Shown here: in pieces, positions 17,369-25,600 of the stretch
Numbering within the stretch: position 1 is the stretch's first letter
Layout of the letters: the number at the start of each line of letters is the position of its first letter
Assembly (NCBI GenBank): GCA_023397505.1
Contig: JAEWUC010000008.1
Span: 558,001 to 622,000, forward strand
From: Bacteroidota bacterium
Lineage (GTDB): Bacteria > Bacteroidota > Ignavibacteria > Ignavibacteriales > Melioribacteraceae
Length of the DNA stretch: 64,000 nt
Direction: 5' to 3'
Position numbers and translations under genes: made by a program
Notes under the pieces: model-generated
Database searches by the model: none
The model's input: the letters and a program-made list of their open reading frames with translations, nothing else
Told to the model about the DNA's origin: nothing

Positions 17369-18312
17369 TTGTCGCTCCCTTCGGTTATTTTCAAAAAGTA
17401 GTCTTCGAGGGAACGGACGGGAATAACAGCGCTCACGGCGAATCCTTTTTCTATTAAAAATTTATTCAACTCCGATGTTTCATTTTTTGCAAGTTCGAAT
17501 GTCATTTCGTTTTTTATTGTTGATTTAAAACTGCTCTGCCACTGTGAATTGGTGATAATTTCTTTTGCCTCTTCAACACGGTCAACTTCGAATGCGACAC
17601 TGACTTTATCGCTTTTTAATAGTTCGTCAACGGTTCCTTCTACCTGTGTAGTCCCTTTGCTTATAATTATCATGCGTGAAGCAATTAATTCAACTTCGCG
17701 CAAGATGTGGGATGAAAGAAAAATCGTTTTGTTTTTTTCTTTGCTTAGATAAATAATAAGATCGCGGATTTCCTTCATGCCCTGCGGATCAAGCCCGGTT
17801 GTGGGTTCATCGAGAATAATTAATTCCGGGTCGTGAATCAAAGCTTGTGCTAAACCGAGCCGCTGCTTCATCCCGTGCGAATATGTTTTAACCTTGCTTT
17901 TATACCGTTTTGCCAACCCAACAAGTTCTAACATCTCCATAATTTTTTTCTTTGAAGTATCGGCGCCCGACATCTTACCGAGTATTTCCAAATTTTTATA
18001 AGCTGAGAGGTATAAATAAAAATCCGGCTTTTCTACAATCGCGCCAATCTTACTGTAAATCTTTGCGCGGTTTTCTTTGATATCCATTCCAAAAATTCTG
18101 ATTGATCCTGCGGTTGGTTTTATTAGCGAAAGCAGCATTCTAATAGTTGTGCTTTTGCCTGCACCGTTGGGTCCTAAAAATCCAAATACATCGCCGCGGT
18201 AAACATTGAGGTCGAGATTATTGACTGCAACGAGATTCTTAAATTTTTTTGTTAGTCCCCGCACTTCAATTACATGATCGGGATTCAATAGTCCTCCGAA
18301 TTGTTGAAACAT
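17365..18312 (-). CDS. ABC transporter ATP-binding protein
   Basis: The 315-residue ATPase has Walker A GPNGAGKSTT, signature TYSHGMKQRLGLAQAL, Walker B LIILDEPTTGLDP and the switch His in FLSSHIL. After the nucleotide-binding domain it has about 90 extra C-terminal residues typical of CcmA/NatA-type ATPases of ABC-2 exporters. It is coupled to the permease gene that follows and to the LolA-like gene after that. Confidence 0.93.
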   Translation of the reverse strand: MFQQFGGLLNPDHVIEVRGLTKKFKNLVAVNNLDLNVYRGDVFGFLGPNGAGKSTTIRMLLSLIKPTAGSIRIFGMDIKENRAKIYSKIGAIVEKPDFYLYLSAYKNLEILGKMSGADTSKKKIMEMLELVGLAKRYKSKVKTYSHGMKQRLGLAQALIHDPELIILDEPTTGLDPQGMKEIRDLIIYLSKEKNKTIFLSSHILREVELIASRMIIISKGTTQVEGTVDELLKSDKVSVAFEVDRVEEAKEIITNSQWQSSFKSTIKNEMTFELAKNETSELNKFLIEKGFAVSAVIPVRSLEDYFLKITEGSDK

Positions 18313-18410
18313 GAGACGTATTCAATTTGAAATTTGTTGCCGAATATTTTATCTAAAACAAGATCAAGAATATGAATAAGAGTTAATGCCGTTTTTATTT
18401 TTCTTGCTCA

Positions 18411-18446
18411 TGCCAGCCTTGCCTCCGGCAACGCGAGGCAGGCTCT
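18411..18446. repeat. GC-rich palindromic element
   Basis: A GC-rich imperfect dyad (GCCTTGCCTC ... GAGGCAGGC) stands out in an AT-rich gap between the ABC ATPase and the MFS gene. It may terminate minus-strand transcription, but its composition resembles small interspersed palindromes elsewhere in this window (32022-32045 and the inserts in the CRISPR repeats). Confidence 0.5.
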
Positions 18447-18469
18447 CTATTTTATTCTTCTTACAAAAC

Positions 18470-19774
18470 TTATTCTTTTTTATTTTTTACGCCGAATGTT
18501 TCATCCAAAGGAATATACTTTGCAATTATGAATGAAGGAATTGTTGCAACACAAACCCAAATGAAGAATGATTTATATCCTATTGATGCTTGAATTATAC
18601 CGCTGAACATACCCGGTATCATCATACCGAGCGCCATAAAACCGGTTCCAAGCGCAAAGTGAGAAGTTTTAAATTCACCGGCGGAAATGTAAATCAAATA
18701 CATCATATAAGCCGTAAAACCCAAACCATAGCCGAATTGTTCCAGCGCAACACAAGTATAAACAATAAAAATATTTTCCGGCTGTGCAAAAGCAAGATAT
18801 ACGTAAAAAATATCGGGAACATTGATTGCAATGATCATAATCCAAAGCCATTTTTTCAAACCGTCTTTTGCAATTAACAATCCTCCGAGTATTCCACCGA
18901 TTATCAATGCTATTATTCCGATTGTCCCGTATATAAATCCAACTTCGGCGGTTGATAAACCCAATCCTCCGACTTCGCGCGCATCAAGCATAAACGGCGG
19001 TGATAATTTTACAAGCTGCGATTCGCCGAGCCGGTACAATAATAGAAAACCAAGTATGAGAAGAATTTTTTCTTTTTCGAAAAAACTTTTAAAACTTTTA
19101 ATGAAATCTTCAAAAATTGTTTTGCTGTTGATTGACTTGGCGGGTTTATCCGAATCCGGTTTCGGCAAAATAAAATTGTGATAAACAAAAAACAGAACGA
19201 ATAAAATAGCTGCGGCAATAAAAGTGATTGTCCATGCAAGCGGAATGTTACCCGATGAAGTTTCAAGATGTCCGGCAAAAATTACAAGCAAACCCTGCCC
19301 GGTTATCATTGCTATTCTATAAAATGTACTTCGAATTCCGACAAAAAAAGCCTGCTTGCTTTCCGAAAGAGCAAGCATATAGAATCCATCGATTGCAATA
19401 TCCTGTGTTGCGGATGCAAACGCGAGAAATGTTAGAATTGCAATTGTAATTAAAAAGAAATTTGAAAGAGGAATAGCAACGGCAACAGCGATTAAACCTG
19501 CGGCAATTACCAATTGCATCGAGGTAATCCATTTGCGTTTTGTGCGGACAACATCAATAAACGGACTCCACAAAGGTTTCAAAACCCACGGCAGGTAAAG
19601 CCAACTTGTATAAAGTGCAATATCTTCATTCGACACGCCGAGTTTTTTGTACATTATTACAGAAACCGTCATCACGATTATATATGGAAATCCTTCCGCA
19701 AAATATAAAGTCGGTATCCAACTCCAAGGATTTTTCTGTTTTACTGTCGTTGTTTCGGGAATTGCTTTGTCCAT
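18470..19774 (-). CDS. AmpG-like MFS permease (probable muropeptide transporter)
   Basis: The 434-residue protein has twelve predicted membrane segments and the AmpG-type opening WIPTLYFAEGFPYIIV, then LPWVLKPLWSPFIDVVRTKR and ATQDIAIDGF. AmpG proteins import anhydro-muropeptides for cell-wall recycling. The next gene upstream, 26 bp away on the same strand, encodes a BadF/BadG-type amino-sugar kinase, which supports a recycling role. Other sugar substrates cannot be excluded. Confidence 0.82.
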   Translation of the reverse strand: MDKAIPETTTVKQKNPWSWIPTLYFAEGFPYIIVMTVSVIMYKKLGVSNEDIALYTSWLYLPWVLKPLWSPFIDVVRTKRKWITSMQLVIAAGLIAVAVAIPLSNFFLITIAILTFLAFASATQDIAIDGFYMLALSESKQAFFVGIRSTFYRIAMITGQGLLVIFAGHLETSSGNIPLAWTITFIAAAILFVLFFVYHNFILPKPDSDKPAKSINSKTIFEDFIKSFKSFFEKEKILLILGFLLLYRLGESQLVKLSPPFMLDAREVGGLGLSTAEVGFIYGTIGIIALIIGGILGGLLIAKDGLKKWLWIMIIAINVPDIFYVYLAFAQPENIFIVYTCVALEQFGYGLGFTAYMMYLIYISAGEFKTSHFALGTGFMALGMMIPGMFSGIIQASIGYKSFFIWVCVATIPSFIIAKYIPLDETFGVKNKKE

Positions 19775-19800
19775 GATTTCTCTCTGTATAATTCGGGTAG

Positions 19801-20709
19801 TTAAATATTTAGCATTTTCTTTGCGATAATTACCGCGCCGATTTCCGGCGGATATTTTGCTTTAACAATTTTTGTATTCTGAACGAGTCTTCTTCTTAAT
19901 TCGGTTGAAAAATAATTTTTATTAATCAATAAACTTCCTGCAAAAGAAATTAAAATATTGTTTGAAGGAAAATATTGTTTCATTGCTTTTACATGAAGGA
20001 CTAATTCATTTATTTCACCGTCCAAAATTTCTCGGCATATCCTGTCGTTATTTTTAGCGGCGAGTAAAACCAGGGGAGTCACATCGGAAACACTAAAGCT
20101 CTTGGAATATACTTTTGCAATTAATTCATCGCGGTTATTAATCCTGAATTTTTCCGTTAAATATTTTACAAGCAAAGATTCTTTACCACGATCGTCGTAA
20201 TATTTTGATACTGCATTCAATCCTTTTCTGCCAATTGAATAGCCGCCGCCTTCATCGCCGATTAATTTTCCGTATCCACCAATTATATGAAAGTTTCCAT
20301 AAATATCTTTGCCGACTAAAATTGATCCTGTTCCTGCAATTAAAAGAGCGCCGGGTTTGCCGCACAGTGCACCTTCAATTGCTGTCTCGGCATCGCCGAC
20401 AATTTCCAAATTTTGAAATACAATACCGGAATTCCTGAGTCTAATTTTTAGAATATTCTTTAGTTTATTGGCGTGAGATTTTCTTCCGCACCCTGCAATT
20501 CCTGCACAAATATAAACACGGCTTCTGCTTTTTATTTTTTTATAGACTTGTTTTATAAGATAAACTAAAACTTTTGCTGATTCATCAAAACCGGTTGTTA
20601 AAGGATTTGTCGCGCCGCCTGTTTGTGAGGCAATAATTTTAAGTTCGTTATTTGTTAAAACGCATTTCGTTTTTGTTCCGCCGCCGTCTAACCCGATAAA
20701 ATAATCCAT
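19801..20709 (-). CDS. BadF/BadG-family amino-sugar kinase (N-acetylglucosamine/N-acetylmuramic acid kinase-like)
   Basis: The 302-residue ASKHA-fold kinase opens with the phosphate-1 motif FIGLDGGGTKTKCVL and also has GATNP, GALLIAGTGSI (phosphate 2) and GDEGGGYSIGRKGL. These match the eukaryote-like GlcNAc kinase and MurK branch. It would phosphorylate GlcNAc or MurNAc released from imported muropeptides. Its neighbour downstream is the AmpG-like permease, 26 bp away. Confidence 0.88.
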   Translation of the reverse strand: MDYFIGLDGGGTKTKCVLTNNELKIIASQTGGATNPLTTGFDESAKVLVYLIKQVYKKIKSRSRVYICAGIAGCGRKSHANKLKNILKIRLRNSGIVFQNLEIVGDAETAIEGALCGKPGALLIAGTGSILVGKDIYGNFHIIGGYGKLIGDEGGGYSIGRKGLNAVSKYYDDRGKESLLVKYLTEKFRINNRDELIAKVYSKSFSVSDVTPLVLLAAKNNDRICREILDGEINELVLHVKAMKQYFPSNNILISFAGSLLINKNYFSTELRRRLVQNTKIVKAKYPPEIGAVIIAKKMLNI

Positions 20710-20849
20710 TGATGATTCTTAATTATTGTTGGCAAAAAATAGTTTAAAAATTGCTGAATCCAAAGCGTTGACTCAAACGTCACACTAATTTGTAAAATAT
20801 GTTTATATTCGCATCAGATAAAACAAGTCAAATAAAAAATATATAAATC

Positions 20850-20854
20850 GGAGG
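20850..20854 (+). promoter_or_regulatory. Ribosome-binding site that fixes a GTG start
   Basis: GGAGG ends five bases before the GTG at 20860. No ATG lies at a fitting distance, so GTG is the start of the lipocalin-like lipoprotein. Confidence 0.75.
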
Positions 20855-20859
20855 TAGAT

Positions 20860-21291
20860 GTGAGAAATATTAAAATGCTTTCATTCATAATTTTGTTTTT
20901 GAGCGTATCTATCCTTTTTACTTCGTGTAAAAAAGACGATGACCCGGTTTCATCCAACGGCAGCGAACTTATAGGAGTATGGGTTCTATCAAAAATTGTT
21001 TTAACATCTATGGGCAATATTGAATTAACACCTGAGCAGGTTGGAACTTCTGTAACATTTGATATCAAAGCAAACAATACTTTTACAGCTACAGTTTTGG
21101 ATTCATCCGGAACCGAAACTCAAACCGGAACATGGAGCGTCGCAAACAACAAAGTTTCTATGAAGAGTACAGACGGTGAAACAGAAGAAATGGCTTACAC
21201 CGTTACTGGCAACCAATTAAGCGTAGAAACTATTTATGATATTTCTACTTTCGGTTTAGTGCCGGTTAAATTAGTTTTAACAAAACAATAA
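20860..21291 (+). CDS. Lipocalin-like lipoprotein
   Basis: The 143-residue protein begins at GTG with a well-placed GGAGG. It has a lipoprotein signal (LSVSILFTSC, Cys near residue 23, followed by KKDDDP). The mature part has the LIGVWVLSKI ... TGTWSVANNKV pattern of small Bacteroidota lipocalin-like domains. No enzyme function is implied; it probably binds a ligand at the outer membrane. It stands alone, with a terminator directly downstream. Confidence 0.82.
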   Translation: MRNIKMLSFIILFLSVSILFTSCKKDDDPVSSNGSELIGVWVLSKIVLTSMGNIELTPEQVGTSVTFDIKANNTFTATVLDSSGTETQTGTWSVANNKVSMKSTDGETEEMAYTVTGNQLSVETIYDISTFGLVPVKLVLTKQ

Positions 21292-21302
21292 TCGTATTAC
21301 AT

Positions 21303-21340
21303 ACCCGGCAGGCCTTCAACACCGCCGGGTTTTCATTCCA
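21303..21340 (+). terminator. Rho-independent terminator
   Basis: The stem CCCGGC/GCCGGG with a 14-nt loop, followed by TTTTC, lies about 12 bp after the lipoprotein stop. The rest of the gap to 21559 contains no gene that I can see. Confidence 0.8.
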
Positions 21341-21559
21341 TATCCTTTTATTACCACTTGAATTTTAGCGTTTTTGAGAATATATTTTTACCCGGTTTTA
21401 TTCCTTAAGGCATTTCTTTCGTCTTCCATTAAAAAGTCAGGTGAAATTGCCCGGAATAATACGCTTTGCATGAACTTTTGTTCATGTTTTTTTCGTTGTA
21501 TTTCTTACCGGATAACATTTTTTCATAAAAATTGATTTATAAAAAAGGAGCAGCATCCA

Positions 21560-22516
21560 ATGGATATTGCAATAAGTATAATAATCCTAGTGTTGATTAT
21601 AATTATTTTGATCGAATACCGGATTAAAAAACCGGGACAAATAGTTTTATTCGAATCGAACGGAATTGTTAAATACCGCAAATCAAGATTTTACCCGAAA
21701 CATTTCAGCTTTGCCATGCCGAACACGATTTTTACTTTATCGTCCTCTGTGGAGCCGGAAGCCAAAGGTAAAATTTCTCTCGCCGTAAAATTTACAGCTA
21801 CAGTTACTCCTTCACTTTTGAATATTTCCAAGCTTATACAAATTGGCGGATGGGGAAATGACTCTTTGAACGATGCAGCAAAAGAACTTGATATTATTCT
21901 TCAGGGAAAGATTAAAGAGTACACGGAAAATTATGAAGTTGAGGAAATTAAATCGGAAGGCATAACTAAATATTTGCGAGAGCAGACAAAAGGCATTGAT
22001 ACGCAGCTTGGTTTGGAAATACTTTCACTAACAATCCAATCGGTTGAACCTGCGGATAAAAAAATAGCCGAGGCAATCCGTCAAAAAGAAGCCTCGCGAA
22101 TTCTTGAAGAAACAGAAAAGAGAAATCAACAAGTAAGAATTAATACCGCACAGATGAAACTGAAAGCTGATGAAGAGGTTTTGAAATATGAACATGCGCT
22201 TGAAATGAAAAGATACCAATTAAAAGAAGTTGAAGAAGAGAAAGAAGCAGCTCTCGCTTTAAGAAAATTAAACGAACAAATTAAACGCGATAAGATAAAA
22301 CTCGAAATTGAAAAAGAAGAAATGAGCATGTTTAAAAATAATCCTGAGCTTTTATTATTAACTCCGCAAGTAGCACGACTTGCCGAGGCAAGCCAAAATC
22401 TGAAGAATGCGAAAACAATTGTTTCGCTGGGCGATTTTGAAAACGGTTCGCAGCTTGTTGAAATGCTTAAAAACTTTTTGGGAGGACTTCTTCAAACGAC
22501 TACGCCCAAAAAATAA
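21560..22516 (+). CDS. SPFH/band-7-type membrane-anchored protein
   Basis: The 318-residue protein has one N-terminal transmembrane helix (about residues 4-22) followed by a band-7-like domain. Typical parts are KKPGQIVLFESNGIVKY, the LQGKIKEYTENYEVEEI region and LGLEILSLTIQSVEP. A long charged coiled coil (about residues 165-260) and a short tail complete it. This is the layout of flotillin/stomatin/prohibitin relatives, which assemble into membrane microdomains or act with proteases. A GGAG ribosome-binding site precedes the ATG. No nfeD-like partner is adjacent. Confidence 0.75.
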   Translation: MDIAISIIILVLIIIILIEYRIKKPGQIVLFESNGIVKYRKSRFYPKHFSFAMPNTIFTLSSSVEPEAKGKISLAVKFTATVTPSLLNISKLIQIGGWGNDSLNDAAKELDIILQGKIKEYTENYEVEEIKSEGITKYLREQTKGIDTQLGLEILSLTIQSVEPADKKIAEAIRQKEASRILEETEKRNQQVRINTAQMKLKADEEVLKYEHALEMKRYQLKEVEEEKEAALALRKLNEQIKRDKIKLEIEKEEMSMFKNNPELLLLTPQVARLAEASQNLKNAKTIVSLGDFENGSQLVEMLKNFLGGLLQTTTPKK

Positions 22517-22561
22517 AATCAACAAGTATAAAAAAGAATATCATTTTTAATGGAAAGCAAT

Positions 22562-22631
22562 AATGTCATGCCGGACTTGATCCGGCATCCGGGAAAAGTA
22601 ATTGTTGGATTACAACATTCAAAGGAATGAC
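22562..22631. repeat. Small inverted-repeat (MITE-like) element
   Basis: A 70-bp interval begins TGTCATGCC and ends GGAATGACA, which are imperfect inverted repeats. It contains an inner palindrome TGCCGGACTTGATCCGGCA. Such elements are widespread as short interspersed repeats in bacterial genomes. It sits between the SPFH gene and the giant aminotransferase-like gene. Confidence 0.6.
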
Positions 22632-22658
22632 AGATAAAAAACAAAAGAATATTTTGAA

Positions 22659-25600
22659 TTGACAATCAAGTTGAAAAACAAAAACAACATAGAAAAACTC
22701 TTTGAACTCCGCCCAGTACAACCGGGCAAGATTTCGGAAATAAGCGAGGCGACGGCGTCTTCATCTGTTCCGCCGGCTGAACGAGTTAATTTTCACATTG
22801 GTAATCCGGTTCAAGATGAAAAACTTTTTTTGTTTTATCTTCGTTCTGTTCTTGGTCTTAAAACCAACATCGGCATCGGTGAAGGTTATGATATTAATTT
22901 GTTGAGAAGTGAACTTGACTGGGAAGAGAATTACGATAATAGAATTGAGCTTTTCTACAAATTAATAAAAAACAGTGCGCCGTATTCACCACGCGGCGGA
23001 TATAATATTAAGAATCCAACGCCGCTGATAAAGAAACTTCATCAATGGCTTGTCAACGATCAGGACGAACCGCTTTCATATGATCTTGGTGAAAAAACAG
23101 GCAAGCGTGAGCTGATTATATCAAGTGGCGGAATAGAAGAAACACTGCGCGTTTTATTTCATTCGCTCGATAAATTTTTAGTGAATCTTCCGGCAAAAAT
23201 ATTTTTCACAGATTATGAAATACCATTTTATTCAAAAGATTTCGATTCACTTCAATTCGAGAAACTTCCTTCGGGTGGAATTGAAATATCCGATAGGCTG
23301 CAAAAATTTTTAATATCAGAGAAAAATATCCCCGTATTTCTTGTTGCCGGAAAAATTATGTCCGAGGAAGCGAGACGAAAACTCAGAAATTTATCTTATG
23401 ATTACCCATTGTTCTTTTTTGAAGTTAACGACGCGCCGAATCATTGTTCCTTAGCCAGAGAAGCCAAATTAAGAAACCGCGTACTTAGAATTTTAACTCC
23501 GTCTTTTATTTCGGAGCGTTTGAAGAACTATTCAATTGTTTTTGTTGCCGGTCATCCCGAATTGTTGAAAGTTTTTGAGTCGGTACATTTCCAATTAAAA
23601 GGTACTCCCAGCTCCTCGGAAATAGAATTACTTCAATATTTGTCGTTGAATAGTGAAGAGATTAAAAAAGAAAAAGATCATTACAATCACGGAAAAGAAA
23701 ACGAATCAGAACAAGTATCAATTATCTCATCAACACAATTTCAGTTTCTTAACAAATCTAATTTATTAGAAAGAGTAGGGAAAATTCTTGATGAAAGAAT
23801 TGAAAAAATAAATTTCTCCTCTTCAAAAATAGAAAAGATACTTTCGGGCGTTGGTATTAAAAATATTCCCTCATCAGACCATTTAATAAACAAGGATACG
23901 AATTCAGTATTAAATGATTTTCTCGAAAATATTAACAACGAAGAATGGTTATCAGAAACTACGCAAAGTTTTTTAACTTCTTTTTCTAAAGAACATCCGG
24001 AATACTCAATAGATAATCTGAATGTAGTGAACGGCTCATCGCGAACCGCTCTTGGTTTGTTCGGTTTCCATTGCGGAATTTCCGAAGTAGTTACATGCGA
24101 TTTCAGTTGGACCTACGAACACTGTTTCCCAAAATCTACTTTTGTTCCACTTACCGACAATTTTGAATTGGACGTAAACGGAATATGTGACGCTGTTGAC
24201 AAACGACTTAAAATCTCCGACAAATCCAAAGAAAAAATTGCTGTTGCAATTAACAATCCGCATAATGCAAGCGGAAAAATATTTATCGAGCATGATTTAA
24301 AAGAACTACTCGTAAAAGTATTAGGTAAAAATGTTTTTGTAATTGATGATCTCGCTTATCAAAATGTTTTGCCGGAAAAAACTTTAAAAGGTCCTAAAAC
24401 AGTAAAACAACTAGCGCTTGAACTGATAGAAGAAGGACGGCTGTATAAAGATCAGCTTCAGAAAATTATTTCGGTTCATTCACTTTCAAAAACAGATTCA
24501 TTTGCGGGCGCGCGTTTGGCTGTTGTTGAAATTGCCGATGAAATGCTGTCGCATATTTTTAGAAAATTAAATCAAATAATAAAGCCGAACATTGCGGCAA
24601 TTTTAATTGCTTATCTGTTTTACAGGAACGACTCCGAAACGATAAAAAGATTTTGGCTTTTGAGAAATAGAATATTTAATGAGAAGATGAATGCGCTTGA
24701 AGAAGCATCGCTTGAGTTTCCAGAATCCCGCAACCCGTTTAATATTTTTATTCAGCGGCCGCAAGGAAGCATGTATCCGCGAATGGTAATCGATAAACTT
24801 CCCAACGGGCTTTCACTCGATTGGCTTTCGTACGGACTTGCTGCGCAGGGAATAGGACTTGTGCCTCTCGCGTCTTTTGCAAGAACATCTAAAGGTTATG
24901 AACTTGGCAGAAAATCTTTCCGGCTTACTCTGGGTGGAACTGATACGCCGGAAATTTTATTACGTAAAACACGAAGAGTGTTGATTGATCTTAACCGGTT
25001 AATTGCCGAAGAAAAATCCAAGTACAACAAACAATTATTTGCGGTTAAAACAATAGGAAGCAAATCCGATAACTATCTCGGCAAAGCCGGTGAGTTTTGG
25101 AAACAATTTAAAAATGATATTGAAAAGGAATGTTATAGAACTTCGGTATTTTTAACAAAAGCATTCCCCGAGGAAACCGAGAATAGAATTTTATCCGAGC
25201 GTTTCTTGGGAAAATATTTGAATGGAAGATTAAATACGTATGAGGAATTGTTTAACGACAATCTTGACATCTCCCTGGATTTTCTCTCTTGTATTAAATC
25301 GGGCGGAATTAGTAATCTGCAGCAAAGATTGGAATATGAATTTTTCAAAGATAATCTTGAAATGCGGCAGGAAAAATTCCGAAGACGTACACACGATAGA
25401 ACGGTGCATCCAACGCAAATTTATGCACTCGATACGGACATACTTTTCAATTCCGCTTTTGATGAATTGCTGAAAAACAAAAAGCCCGATTCTTCACTTG
25501 TTTCTAAAATTAGCAAATCTTTGTTCGAAGAATATCTTGGTAAGAATATTGCAATCTCCTCTATAAAAGAGGGCGAAGAATTGATTTGCGATTTGCGTTC

